A stretch of 64,000 nucleotides of DNA from Chloroflexota bacterium. Lineage in GTDB: Bacteria > Chloroflexota > Anaerolineae > Aggregatilineales > Phototrophicaceae. The stretch spans positions 62,001 to 126,000 of the forward strand of contig JAIUNI010000008.1 in NCBI GenBank assembly GCA_020161935.1. Reading direction: 5' to 3'. Positions within the stretch are counted from its first letter, which is position 1. Every line of letters begins with the position of its first letter. Positions 37,933-46,752 of the stretch are shown piece after piece. The notes below the pieces were generated by a model. The model did not search any database. It saw nothing but the letters and a program-made list of their open reading frames with translations, and was not told the origin of the DNA. The translations under genes and the position numbers were made by a program.

Positions 37933-40912
37933 ACTGGATGCCCGCCAAGTGGCACGGGAGAAAAGTGCATTCCGGTACAGCAGTGCGCTGGAGCGTGGTG
38001 ACTTTTCGACGGTGGAGATCATCTTGCAGGAGGCCGAGCGCGATACGGCGCTGGCGCAAATGCTCGCCGAGATCAACATGGTTTACGAAAGCGAAATGAT
38101 CCGTTTGAGTCCTCCGACTACCGGGTTGAACCACTCAACCAACCATCACCGGAAGGATTTACTGATGACGACAATTACCCTACCCGTGCCCCAACGGAGC
38201 GTACAACGCTGGCTGCCCTTCACGTTAGCGGCGGCCTGTTTATCGGTATTATTCATTGGTGCGCTGCTGATGCGCCCGAACCCTGACGGCGGTCTGCTGG
38301 CGAGTTTACAAGGACGGGCGAGCGAAACGCCAACAGCCCTACCGACCATCATTCCCACCCTGACGGCAACACCGTTTCCGTCAGTGAGCAGTGCGGGAAC
38401 AGCGCTGCCGCCGACAGTCGTGCCACCGGCTGGCGACTTTACGCCAACACCGGCAGCCGCCATTGGGGTGGTAGGGCAGCCAACAAGTGTGCCACCGGAA
38501 GCCAGTCCAGTTAGAAATTTCACTTTCGAGTTGATGAAAGCCCAAGACTTCAAAACACAAGGGCAGTTTGCAGAGGAAGCAAAGGTCTACGAATCGATAT
38601 TGGCCCTAGAGCCTCAGTATGACTTCGTCCTCTACCGCTATGGGCTGGTATTGCTAGAACTTGACCGGCCACAAGATGCGCTCAACGCGGCACAGCAGCT
38701 TATCGCCATTAGCGCAGGGGATGTCCGCGCGTACATCTTACAAGCACTAGCCAACCTGCAACTGGATTATCCGAACAGCGCGTTAACAGCGGCAAAGAAA
38801 GGTTACGAGATCAACCCCAGCGATTCGGATCTTCTCGCCGTGCTGTCGCAAGTGCATCTACAACTGGGTCGCTATGACGAGGCGCTGCGATTTGCGGAGG
38901 CCGCCATTCAAGCAAATAGCATAAACGCGACTGCACATCAGGCATACGGATGGGCGCTGGCAGCACTTGGCAGACGCGACGAGGCGATCCGCTCATTTGA
39001 GCAAGCTATCGCCTATGATGGGAACCGGTTCAGCCTGTATGAAGATTTAGCCCTGCAATACAAAGCTACCAACCGTATGGACGAGGCGATTCAGACACTC
39101 GAACAGTTCTTACAACGACAGCCGGATAATACGGCGGCGATGATCGGCCTTTGCGAAACCTATGGGCAAATGGGTGATAACCCGAACGCCGAACGTTACT
39201 GCGAGCAAGCAGTGGCGACTGACCCGACGAATGCACACGCTTATCAGGTGTTAGGCGGCGTACACTTCCGCCAGCGGAATTACGAAACAGCGATTAAAGA
39301 TTTCGAGCAGTGCTTAACACTCGGCTCACTGGCGGTTGAGTGCTACTACCAGCGCGGGTTGGCGAGTTTCTACATTGGTGACTGCGACACGGCATGGAGT
39401 GCCTTGACCGCATCCAGCGCCTTCAATCCTGACGAAGCCGTGTTCGAGATTATCAAATCAGGATTGCAGTTGATTACCGAAAACTGCCCCAAATACAAAG
39501 ACCTTGTGATCGTACTCAATACACCTGCATCTGCATCAGTTGAGGTTGCTATCGCGGATGCCGGAGCGACGTTTACGCCCACGCCTGTACCTATGAGCGG
39601 CACGAGTGATCTGCTGGCGACCCCAACACCCTTCCCGATGGTTGGCGCTGCACAGCAAGCGATGGAAGCCACCGCGACACCCATGCCGATACCCAGCGTA
39701 CCGACAGGAGTACCTGTTCCGAGTGAGGATTTGGTTGGATCATCAGGGATCGCCTGCGACTCGCAAGATACGGTCATTCTTTCGCCGACTCGTAAAGCTG
39801 TGGTTGCCGGGAAGGTTGAGGTTACCGGCATTGCAACAGGTGAAAAGTTTGGGGCGTACCGGTTGGAATTGATCGGGTTGGCGACCGGCGGCAATTATGT
39901 TGAACTCCTTAGCAGTAACCAACCGGTGCCAAGTGAAGGAACACTTGGCGAACTTGATCTGGGCAGTTTCCCGCCAAACAATTATGGGCTGCGGCTCGTG
40001 GTCTTTGACACACAAAATCAGGTTCTTGGCTCGTGCCTCGTTAACTTCACATTGGCACGTTCGGCGGATGCTGCTGAAATTCCAGCAAATGCGCTGCCAG
40101 CAGGAACAGCTTCACTCATGCCCTCAGGGTTTGTGAAGGTGGAAGGAGCTGCGCTGCGCGATGAGCCAAGCGAAAATGCGTCGGTTATTGCGACGCTGGC
40201 ACAAAACACGGCTGTAGGGATTTACCAGTTGTCGCCAGACGGTTTATGGCTGCTGGTGGTGCTTGGCGACAAGACACAGGGTTGGGTTTCATCAAGCGAA
40301 GTCCTTGGCATTGAACCCACGAATTTAAAACCAGAGATTATGTGCAGCGGTGTTACCGGCAGCCAACCGGCACCGCTTTTCTCACGCCCGAACCTTTCGG
40401 GAAACGCGGTTGCGATTGGAAGTGTAGACCCGAATAGCAATGTACTGGTTTTAGATATGGAAAATCAATCGCGTAACTCGGCGGCGTGGTACTACATTCA
40501 ACTGCTCAAGAACCCGGGGTTAGTGGGATGGGTTGACGGTAACGCATTCAGCATCACCAGCTATTGCGCCCAATTCGTGCCAGAGCCAGCCACCGCGCTG
40601 CCCACTACCAGTAATGTGGTGCCGCCGACGGTGGTACCACCCGCGCTGGCGGTCGCATCCTGTACAGTGGTGAACACCTCTGACAACAGCGTGCCTGTTT
40701 ATTCCAGTCCTTCGAGCAGCGAAAGCGAATCGCTGCTGGTCAACAACCTCGCGCCGAACACGCCCGCACAGTTGTTATTCCAGCAAACGACAAGCGACGG
40801 GGACAATTGGTATCTGATGTTGGCGATACTGGACGGCGGCAAGCCGGTTTCAGGCTGGGTAGACGCGGACGGTGTTCAGCTCGTCGGTGAGAACTGCGCC
40901 ACCTTCCGCTGA
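37925..40912 (+). CDS. Membrane-anchored TPR/SH3-repeat protein, putative anti-sigma partner
   Basis: ATG 37925 overlaps the sigma gene end. The 995-residue protein has a cytoplasmic N-terminus (about residues 1-90; MRKLDARQVAREKSAF), one membrane helix (WLPFTLAAACLSVLFIGALLM, about 95-115), a Pro/Thr-rich linker, at least seven TPR units (about 170-470; for example ALRFAEAAIQANSINATAHQAYGWALAALGRRDEAIRSFEQAI), a second low-complexity linker, an Ig-like segment (about 620-730) and three SH3b domains to the C-terminus (each ending GWV). The N-terminus lacks an obvious zinc-finger anti-sigma motif. The outside part could sense cell-wall state and control the sigma factor. Confidence 0.88.
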   Translation: MRKLDARQVAREKSAFRYSSALERGDFSTVEIILQEAERDTALAQMLAEINMVYESEMIRLSPPTTGLNHSTNHHRKDLLMTTITLPVPQRSVQRWLPFTLAAACLSVLFIGALLMRPNPDGGLLASLQGRASETPTALPTIIPTLTATPFPSVSSAGTALPPTVVPPAGDFTPTPAAAIGVVGQPTSVPPEASPVRNFTFELMKAQDFKTQGQFAEEAKVYESILALEPQYDFVLYRYGLVLLELDRPQDALNAAQQLIAISAGDVRAYILQALANLQLDYPNSALTAAKKGYEINPSDSDLLAVLSQVHLQLGRYDEALRFAEAAIQANSINATAHQAYGWALAALGRRDEAIRSFEQAIAYDGNRFSLYEDLALQYKATNRMDEAIQTLEQFLQRQPDNTAAMIGLCETYGQMGDNPNAERYCEQAVATDPTNAHAYQVLGGVHFRQRNYETAIKDFEQCLTLGSLAVECYYQRGLASFYIGDCDTAWSALTASSAFNPDEAVFEIIKSGLQLITENCPKYKDLVIVLNTPASASVEVAIADAGATFTPTPVPMSGTSDLLATPTPFPMVGAAQQAMEATATPMPIPSVPTGVPVPSEDLVGSSGIACDSQDTVILSPTRKAVVAGKVEVTGIATGEKFGAYRLELIGLATGGNYVELLSSNQPVPSEGTLGELDLGSFPPNNYGLRLVVFDTQNQVLGSCLVNFTLARSADAAEIPANALPAGTASLMPSGFVKVEGAALRDEPSENASVIATLAQNTAVGIYQLSPDGLWLLVVLGDKTQGWVSSSEVLGIEPTNLKPEIMCSGVTGSQPAPLFSRPNLSGNAVAIGSVDPNSNVLVLDMENQSRNSAAWYYIQLLKNPGLVGWVDGNAFSITSYCAQFVPEPATALPTTSNVVPPTVVPPALAVASCTVVNTSDNSVPVYSSPSSSESESLLVNNLAPNTPAQLLFQQTTSDGDNWYLMLAILDGGKPVSGWVDADGVQLVGENCATFR

Positions 40913-40938
40913 ACAACAAGATGAAGGGATGTCTAGCG

Positions 40939-40967
40939 ATAAGAGAGGATTAAAACCCCTCTCTTAT
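40939..40967. terminator. Bidirectional intrinsic terminator
   Basis: ATAAGAGAGG (40939-40948) pairs perfectly with CCTCTCTTAT (40958-40967), loop ATTAAAACC. It separates the convergent TPR/SH3 gene and SGNH hydrolase; its last base overlaps the stop codon of the minus-strand gene. Confidence 0.85.
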
Positions 40968-41725
40968 TATTCGTTTAAGTCGTTCAACATTTCTGCTAAA
41001 CCAACGTTGAGCGCGTCGTAACCCGCCGCGTTCAGGTGCAGTGTATCGGGCATATAGTCAACGCGGACGCGGCCTGCGCTGTCGAGCAGGACGGTATCGG
41101 TGTCGTAGATCAGCACATTCTCCGCAGCGAAACCTCGCAGCACGGCGTTGGCTTCTTCTGTGGCGCGGGCGATGTCGTCCGACCAGAAGAAGATACGGCG
41201 TTCGATTGTGGGTTCGGATACCGGGAAGATGGTGGTGAGAATCACGGTTGCGCCGAGGTCGGTGGACTGCTGAATGACGGCCTGTATGTTGGCGAGCGCA
41301 TCGGTGATGAGGCTGCCACGCGAGTCGGGGAACATGGCAACGGTTCGCAGGTCATTCACGCCAAGCTGCAACAACACGACATCCGGTTCGAGCGGCGCGA
41401 GGTGGTACGGCAGGCGGCCAAGAATTTGGGCGGTGGTTTGCCCGCCAATGCCGCGATTGATGAACTCGTAGCCCGTAACGTTCTCCGGCGGTGTCCAGCT
41501 TTCGGCGCGGGAGTCGCCAAAAAACACGACTCGCTTGAGGCCGGGCGTTTTGGGTACTGGGTCAAAAGGGTAGTTAGAAAGCCCAAGCGGTTGTAGACGC
41601 ACCGCGTTTTCATTCGCGTAAAACATCCGCGCGAAGGTGAAGGTGACGAAGGCAGCCACCAGTACGCCAACAAGCAGCAGAACTAAAATAAGAAAAACCA
41701 TCAGGGTCTTATTGAAGCGTCGCAT
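40967..41725 (-). CDS. SGNH/GDSL-family hydrolase, membrane-anchored
   Basis: ATG 41725 follows GGAGAG. The 252-residue protein has an N-terminal signal anchor (TLMVFLILVLLLVGVLVAAFVTFTFARMFYA) then an SGNH domain: VVFFGDSRAESW (block I, nucleophile Ser), EFINRGIGGQTTAQILG (block II Gly), VVLLQLGVNDLR (block III Asn) and YMPDTLHLNAAGYDAL (block V Asp and His). The catalytic residues are all present. It probably hydrolyses ester bonds on a surface polymer such as an acetylated polysaccharide; the substrate is inferred from the family only. Confidence 0.92.
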   Translation of the reverse strand: MRRFNKTLMVFLILVLLLVGVLVAAFVTFTFARMFYANENAVRLQPLGLSNYPFDPVPKTPGLKRVVFFGDSRAESWTPPENVTGYEFINRGIGGQTTAQILGRLPYHLAPLEPDVVLLQLGVNDLRTVAMFPDSRGSLITDALANIQAVIQQSTDLGATVILTTIFPVSEPTIERRIFFWSDDIARATEEANAVLRGFAAENVLIYDTDTVLLDSAGRVRVDYMPDTLHLNAAGYDALNVGLAEMLNDLNE

Positions 41726-41898
41726 TGAACTCTCCAGTTGTTGAACCTTTGCCCCGGTAATATACAAACCAACCGCATCAATACCCTCGTGTGAGTCTGA
41801 TTCCGATAAATCGTATCCATCAACCTTCCAATAAGGAAGATGAACAAAAATAGAAAGTTATGAGTATACTTATGCGTAAGTTTAATGTGTGAGGGGCT

Positions 41899-42735
41899 AT
41901 GGTCGAACAGGTCAGCACCAACATACGACTCGCTAAAATGACCGAGCATGGCAAGGACATTGACAGTCGGCTGCCCGTATGGTCACGGCGAACCAACCCC
42001 CTCGTCCGGCGGGAACTCGGCGTGGCGTGGCGCACGATGCTGCCGGAAGTCGAGTTTATGCGGCAGGCGTTTGTCGTGCAAACGGTGTTGATCGCCCTAA
42101 CGCTGCCCTTCCCCTTCATTATCGAACTCGCATTACCGACGGTGACGGCGGCGATTATCCTGCTGCCATTCGCGATGGTGGTGTACGCGCGGCTGCTGAT
42201 ATTGGTCGGCAGCGCGGGCGCACGTTCGATGACCCATGAAATTCAAAACGATACGCTCAACGTCCTCCGCAGTACACCGTTCAGCCTACGCGAGATCATC
42301 TTTAGCAAAGCAGCAGCGTCCATGTGGCGGCAAGTTGAGGATTTGGGACTGCTGATGCTGGGGGTAACGCTGCTGAGTACGCCGCTGCTCATCTCGCATT
42401 ACGGAACGATGTGGTCGATGAACGAGTACCCGCTGGTGACACGCGCCGCATTCATCTTCGGCCTCGCGGTGGCGATCATCCGAATGGTTCTCGAACCGTT
42501 CATGATGGCGATGATCGGTGTGTTCATGGGTGCGGCGTTGAAAACTCGCCCTGCGGCAACGGCTGGAACGCTGGTGGTCGGCGCATTTTACTTTATGTGC
42601 TTGAACCTCGCCCGGCTGATCCCGATGGCGTGGCCTGTACGCTTCGTGCTGGATTTCGTCCTGCCCGTTGTGATACCGATAGGGATGACGTGGCTGGTGA
42701 TCTACCTGACCGACCGCCTCGTTGATCGCGGGTAG
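41899..42735 (+). CDS. ABC-2-type transporter permease-like protein
   Basis: A 278-residue protein with six hydrophobic segments (about residues 58-80, 84-105, 150-170, 180-205, 210-235 and 240-270). The stretch TREL/NDTLNVLRSTPFSLREIIFSKAAASMW is typical of ABC-2 permeases, where a cytoplasmic helix contacts the ATPase. No ATPase gene is adjacent, so the partner would be encoded elsewhere. The 3' end overlaps a small HExxH protein gene by 14 bp. Cargo unknown. Confidence 0.75.
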   Translation: MVEQVSTNIRLAKMTEHGKDIDSRLPVWSRRTNPLVRRELGVAWRTMLPEVEFMRQAFVVQTVLIALTLPFPFIIELALPTVTAAIILLPFAMVVYARLLILVGSAGARSMTHEIQNDTLNVLRSTPFSLREIIFSKAAASMWRQVEDLGLLMLGVTLLSTPLLISHYGTMWSMNEYPLVTRAAFIFGLAVAIIRMVLEPFMMAMIGVFMGAALKTRPAATAGTLVVGAFYFMCLNLARLIPMAWPVRFVLDFVLPVVIPIGMTWLVIYLTDRLVDRG

Positions 42736-43069
42736 CAACCTAACGGTGGACGCGCTTTACCGCATTTTTGGCCCGCCCCACGAACTCTTGCACATTCTTG
42801 CCCTGCTGCTCATCGGCAGGCGACCAAAAGCCGTCAGCAGCCGCTACGTTGATATTCCCAACGACCTTAGCACACCGGCTTATGTGTTCGTGGCAGGACT
42901 GCCCGCGCTGGTGTTTTGGGGGGCGGCGCTGGCTGCCTTGCTTGCGGTGGTCAACAGCCAAAGTATAGGAAGCGCGTTGATCGCCTTCGTGGTGTTCACA
43001 CTGGCTGCTGTGGCAGGGTTCGGCACGCTCGGCGACATCCAGCTTATCCTGCGGCGGCTGAGGCAATAG
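42722..43069 (+). CDS. Small membrane protein with HExxH motif (DUF3267-like)
   Basis: A 115-residue membrane protein with FGPPHELLHILALLLIGRRPKAV, containing H-E-L-L-H, the zinc-binding HExxH motif of zincin metalloproteases. Later hydrophobic stretches are VAGLPALVFWGAALAALLAVV and ALIAFVVFTLAAVAGFGTLGDIQLIL, ending with a GDIQ segment that resembles the third metal-ligand region of site-2-like or DUF3267 proteins. TTG 42722 overlaps the upstream gene; GTG 42746 is an alternative that still keeps HExxH. Peptidase activity is inferred from the motif only. Confidence 0.6.
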   Translation: MIAGSNLTVDALYRIFGPPHELLHILALLLIGRRPKAVSSRYVDIPNDLSTPAYVFVAGLPALVFWGAALAALLAVVNSQSIGSALIAFVVFTLAAVAGFGTLGDIQLILRRLRQ

Positions 43070-43203
43070 AACGACTTTTGGATGCTCACCCGCTAACATT
43101 TAACATAAAACAGACTACTTTTAACAATTATCCTTAATATCATTAACCCGATATTTTTAGCAATCGCTCCTTTGACATATCCGTTATAGCCGAAAAAAAC
43201 CTC

Positions 43204-43217
43204 CGATACTTGTATCG
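43204..43217. promoter_or_regulatory. Perfect palindrome CGATACTTGTATCG, operator candidate
   Basis: A 14-bp dyad with a 2-bp centre, followed 3 bp later by TATAAT. Such a position would suit a LacI/GntR/ROK-type sugar regulator acting on the downstream ABC operon. Confidence 0.5.
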
Positions 43218-43250
43218 AAATATAATAGGCAGCGAGTACTCCACCATCAT

Positions 43251-43279
43251 TTGCATGATTACGGTTAATCTTGCATAAT
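43251..43279 (+). promoter_or_regulatory. Candidate promoter of sugar ABC operon
   Basis: TTGCAT (43251-43256), 17-bp spacer and CATAAT (43274-43279). The predicted 5' end is near 43287, about 100 nt before ATG 43385. Confidence 0.45.
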
Positions 43280-43384
43280 GATTTCTTAACAATGCTGCTC
43301 AACTTCATTAATCGACTGTTCCTAAAATACTATGTGAATCGTTTAAGGCTGCAAAGCCACTTTATAGAGGAGTTAGATAAGAAC

Positions 43385-44722
43385 ATGCAGAAAAAACGTT
43401 TGTTACTGTGTATGCTGAGCGTTCTCGTGACCACCATTGCCTTGAGTGTTTCAGGCGTGGTCATGGCGCAGCCGGTCGAAATTAGCTTCTGGCACGCGAT
43501 GTCCGGCAACAACGGCGAAAAGGTTACCGCGCTCGTGGCGGCCTATAACGCCTCACAGTCGGATGTGGTCGTCGTCGAGCAGAATAAGGGTAACTATAAC
43601 GAAACCCTGAACGCCGTCATTCAAGCTGCCGGTCAACAACAAGGGCCGAACATCGCCCAGATTTTCGACCTCGGCACCCCGCTGGCGATTGACTCGGGCT
43701 TCTTCACCCCCGTTGAAGACCTGCTGACCGCCGAAGAACTGGAAGCCATTAAGGCCGATGTCCTCCCACCGCTGATCAGCTACTTCTCGGTTGGTGGCAA
43801 GTTGAACTCGATTCCGTGGAACAACTCCACTCCCCTGTTCTATTACAACAAGGATATGTTCACGGCAGCCGGACTTGACCCTGAAAAGCCCCCGACGACT
43901 TGGCAGGAATTGGAAGCCGCTTGCGAAGCCATCAAAGCCGCGAACGCTGCCCCGAACTGCATCAGTATGCAGATTTATGGTTGGTACTTCGAACAGTGGA
44001 TGGCGCTGCAAAACCAAGAACTGGCGAACAACGGCAACGGACGCGACGACCGCGCAACCGAAACCAACTTCACCAGTGATGCCGCCAAGAACATCATGAC
44101 CTTCTGGAAAGACCTGAACGACAAGGGCTACTGGACGTACACCGGTAAGCTGCACGACAACCAAGGCGCGAACCAGATTTTCATCGCCAAACAGGCCGCG
44201 ATGATCGTGGAAAGCACCGGCGCGTTGGGTACCTTCACCACTGGCGCGGAAACCTCCGGCTTCCAACTCGGTACCGGCTTCTTCCCCGCGAACGGCGACA
44301 TCGACCGCGCGGGTGTCATCATCGGCGGCGCGAGCCTGTGGATTGGCGCAGGTCACCCTGATGAACAAAATCAGGCGGCAGTCAACTTCATCAAGTGGCT
44401 GCTGGCTCCTGAGCAAATGACCGTTTGGCACAAAGGCACCGGCTATCTGCCGATCACCCTCAGCTCGCAAGAAGCATTGGAAGCTGAAGATTACTTCACC
44501 TCGCACCCCGGCCAGAAGACCGCCATCGACCAACTGGCAGCCGTCAACGGCAGCAGCGCGACCGCTGGCGCGATCATGGGGCCATTCCCGCAGATTCGTG
44601 ACATCACCGAACAGGCTATCCAAGCGGTTGCTAACGGTGAGGACATCGACACGGTATTGGCGAGTGCCAAGGAACAATCCGACGCGGCGTTAGCAGACTA
44701 TAACAGCCGTTTGTCACCGTAA
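43385..44722 (+). CDS. ABC transporter extracellular sugar-binding protein (UgpB-like)
   Basis: ATG 43385 (AGGAG upstream, spaced 12) opens a signal peptide: MQKKRLLLCMLSVLVTTIALSV, cut after VMAQ. The 445-residue protein belongs to the family 1 binding proteins: EISFWHAMSGNNGEKVTALVAAYNASQSDVVV, NIAQIFDLGTPLAIDSGFFTPVEDL and WNNSTPLFYYNKDMFTAAGLDPEKPPTTW. These are typical of UgpB (glycerol-3-phosphate or oligosaccharide) proteins. The tail has the ANGEDIDTVLASAKEQSDAAL helix. It captures the substrate outside the membrane. Two permease genes follow but no ATPase gene is present in the cluster. Confidence 0.93.
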   Translation: MQKKRLLLCMLSVLVTTIALSVSGVVMAQPVEISFWHAMSGNNGEKVTALVAAYNASQSDVVVVEQNKGNYNETLNAVIQAAGQQQGPNIAQIFDLGTPLAIDSGFFTPVEDLLTAEELEAIKADVLPPLISYFSVGGKLNSIPWNNSTPLFYYNKDMFTAAGLDPEKPPTTWQELEAACEAIKAANAAPNCISMQIYGWYFEQWMALQNQELANNGNGRDDRATETNFTSDAAKNIMTFWKDLNDKGYWTYTGKLHDNQGANQIFIAKQAAMIVESTGALGTFTTGAETSGFQLGTGFFPANGDIDRAGVIIGGASLWIGAGHPDEQNQAAVNFIKWLLAPEQMTVWHKGTGYLPITLSSQEALEAEDYFTSHPGQKTAIDQLAAVNGSSATAGAIMGPFPQIRDITEQAIQAVANGEDIDTVLASAKEQSDAALADYNSRLSP

Positions 44723-44750
44723 GCACGGGCATTGTTTGAGCAGTATTCTA

Positions 44751-44776
44751 GGGGCAGGCGCACGATGGCCTGCCCC
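44751..44776. repeat. GGGGCAGGC/GCCTGCCCC hairpin (family B)
   Basis: Nine-base arms around an 8-nt loop, 28 bp after the binding-protein stop. It resembles 15543-15564 and could attenuate read-through from the highly expressed first gene to the permeases. There is no T tract. Confidence 0.65.
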
Positions 44777-44864
44777 ATCGCATTATTAGGCCGTGTATCG
44801 AACGTGTGCGTGCTAGAGGTTAGCCGTAGCACACACTACCCTTATGTGACAAGGACATTTTAAG

Positions 44865-45788
44865 ATGCAGTCGTACTTTCGGAATCGGTGGCTGCCTTAC
44901 TTACTACTCATTCCCACGTTAATTATTCTTGTTTGCTTTCTTTATTACCCGATCCTCAGCACCTTTAGCCTGAGCTTTAACCGTTCGGCTCCGAACGGCA
45001 TTGACCTCACCTACAGCGGCCTTGAAAATTACCAACGCCTGCTCGACCCGCAAATTACACGTACCGAAGCCGGTGTAACCCTTTTTAAAGGTCAGTATCT
45101 GATCGTCCTCGTGCGGTCGCTGGTCTTTTCGGCGATTATCGTGGTGGGCGGTCTGGCGCTGTCGTTGGGGATTGCGGTACTCGCCAACCAAAAAATCAAG
45201 GGCATCCGCATTTACCGCACGCTGCTGATTTGGCCGTATGCTATTTCACCGGCGATTGTGGGTGTGGTGTTCCTGTTCATGTTCAATCCGGTGGTGGGTG
45301 TCATCAATTACGCATGGGGCAACATTTTCGGCACGCGCCCCAATTGGCTCGGCGACCCGATCCTTACGCCGCTGCTGGTGATTGCCGCCGCCATCTGGAA
45401 AAACCTCGGCTACAACATGATTTTTTATCTGGCGGGGTTACAAAACGTCGGCGGCGAACTGCTAGAGGCTGCGTCGATTGACGGCGCGAATTCGTGGACG
45501 CGGTTCTGGAAGATCACCTTCCCCTTACTCTCACCATTCACCTTCTTCCTCATCATCACCAACCTGACGTACTCATTCTTTGATGTGTTCGGGACAATTG
45601 ATATTTTGGCGGGGCCGGGGCCGGCGAACTCAACCACCGTGTTGATTTACAACCTGTACCGCGATTTACAGGTCAACCACAACACCGGCTTGGCGGCAGC
45701 CCAATCAGTGATGCTGTTCGGGTTGGTGGCCTTCCTGACCATCATGCAGTTCCGTACCAACGAAAAGAGGGTTAATTACAATGCGTAG
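44865..45788 (+). CDS. Sugar ABC transporter permease (UgpA-like)
   Basis: A 307-residue inner-membrane protein with six hydrophobic segments (RWLPYLLLIPTLIILVCFLYYPIL at the start). It has the ATPase-contacting EAA loop LLEAASIDGANSWTRFWKITFPLLSPFTFFLI at about residues 200-235. It pairs with the downstream permease, overlapping its start by 8 bp, and with the binding protein upstream. In this family the first permease carries the N-terminal hydrophobic PYLLLIP motif as here. Confidence 0.93.
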   Translation: MQSYFRNRWLPYLLLIPTLIILVCFLYYPILSTFSLSFNRSAPNGIDLTYSGLENYQRLLDPQITRTEAGVTLFKGQYLIVLVRSLVFSAIIVVGGLALSLGIAVLANQKIKGIRIYRTLLIWPYAISPAIVGVVFLFMFNPVVGVINYAWGNIFGTRPNWLGDPILTPLLVIAAAIWKNLGYNMIFYLAGLQNVGGELLEAASIDGANSWTRFWKITFPLLSPFTFFLIITNLTYSFFDVFGTIDILAGPGPANSTTVLIYNLYRDLQVNHNTGLAAAQSVMLFGLVAFLTIMQFRTNEKRVNYNA

Positions 45789-46626
45789 TGCTGTGGTCAC
45801 ACCCCGCCGCTCCCGTCCTAAAATATTCATTCATCTTGCCCTGATTGTGATTTGCTTCATCGTGGGCTTCCCAATGATCTTCACAATTATCAAATCGACG
45901 CAAAACCTCGGACAGATTATGGCCTACCCGCCTAACCTCATGCCCGGTGACCAGATCGTGCAAAACTATACCGCAGCGTGGAACACCAGCAACCTCGTGC
46001 GGCTGATGAGCAACACGATTGTGGTGGCGGTGGCCGTCACGCTCGGTAAAACGATTACGTCGCTGCTGGCGGGGATGGCGTTCGTCTACTTCCGCTTCCC
46101 GCTCAAAGGGCCGCTGTTCATCTTTGTACTGCTCACGCTGATGATGCCGACTGATATTCTGATCGTGGCCTTGTTCCGCCTCATGGGGCAGTTGCGCTGG
46201 ACAAATACCTTACAGGCGCTGATTGTACCCTTCCTCGCCAGTGCTACCGGAACACTGCTTTTCCGGCAGCACTTTTCGAACATTCCCGCCGAACTGAACG
46301 ACGCGGCGCAAATTGATGGCGCTGGCCCCTTCCGCTACCTCCGCAGCATTCTTATACCGCTGTCGTGGAACGTGATCGGTGCGCTGGCGATGATCCAGTT
46401 CATCGGCGTGTGGAACCAGTACCTGTGGCCGCTGCTCATCATCAACGACAACCAACGCCAACTCGTTCAAGTCGCGCTCAAGGGCATTACGGTGAATGCG
46501 CTGGATGCAGGCAATTGGGGTGTAGCACTCGCGGCAGCGGTCATCGCGTCTATTCCACCGCTCATTATGTTCCTCGCGCTGCAAGAGAGCTTCCTGCGCG
46601 GGTTTACGCTGACGCGGGAAAAATAA
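45781..46626 (+). CDS. Sugar ABC transporter permease (UgpE-like)
   Basis: A 281-residue permease with an N-terminal hydrophobic segment (IFIHLALIVICFIVGFPMIFTIIKS), the conserved PPNLMPGDQIVQNYTAAW extracytoplasmic part and the EAA loop ELNDAAQIDGAGPFRYLRSILIPLSWNVIGALAMIQFIGVWN at about residues 180-220. It overlaps the first permease by 8 bp (translational coupling). The transporter is completed by an ATPase from elsewhere in the genome, as is common for this group (MsmK/UgpC-type shared ATPases). Confidence 0.93.
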   Translation: MRSAVVTPRRSRPKIFIHLALIVICFIVGFPMIFTIIKSTQNLGQIMAYPPNLMPGDQIVQNYTAAWNTSNLVRLMSNTIVVAVAVTLGKTITSLLAGMAFVYFRFPLKGPLFIFVLLTLMMPTDILIVALFRLMGQLRWTNTLQALIVPFLASATGTLLFRQHFSNIPAELNDAAQIDGAGPFRYLRSILIPLSWNVIGALAMIQFIGVWNQYLWPLLIINDNQRQLVQVALKGITVNALDAGNWGVALAAAVIASIPPLIMFLALQESFLRGFTLTREK

Positions 46627-46645
46627 ACTCAAACAAACCCTAACG

Positions 46646-46673
46646 GAATTGTGACACCATATAACCACAATTC
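46646..46673. promoter_or_regulatory. Inverted repeat GAATTGTG/CACAATTC
   Basis: Perfect 8-bp arms with a 12-bp spacer, 20 bp after the permease stop and 79 bp before the IolE-like gene. It could be an operator or a weak terminator; there is no T tract. Confidence 0.5.
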
Positions 46674-46752
46674 TGATGATTTGAGTTGCGAAAATGCGCT
46701 AAATCAGGCACATTCGAGGGGCGTTTCAATATATCTTTTAGAAGGATACGTC

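Larger units (their letters stand above)
43070..43384. other. Regulatory region upstream of the Ugp-type importer
   Basis: About 315 bp, rich in A and T. It contains a 14-bp perfect palindrome CGATACTTGTATCG (43204-43217) next to TATAAT (43221-43226), and a promoter-like pair TTGCAT/CATAAT at 43251-43279. No coding frame is convincing; the open frame reaching 43271 is the 5' extension of the binding-protein gene. Confidence 0.55.

Noticed and set aside
43553..44677. 374-codon minus-strand open frame opposite the UgpB-like gene
   Set aside because: Antisense of a strongly conserved binding protein, no family features.
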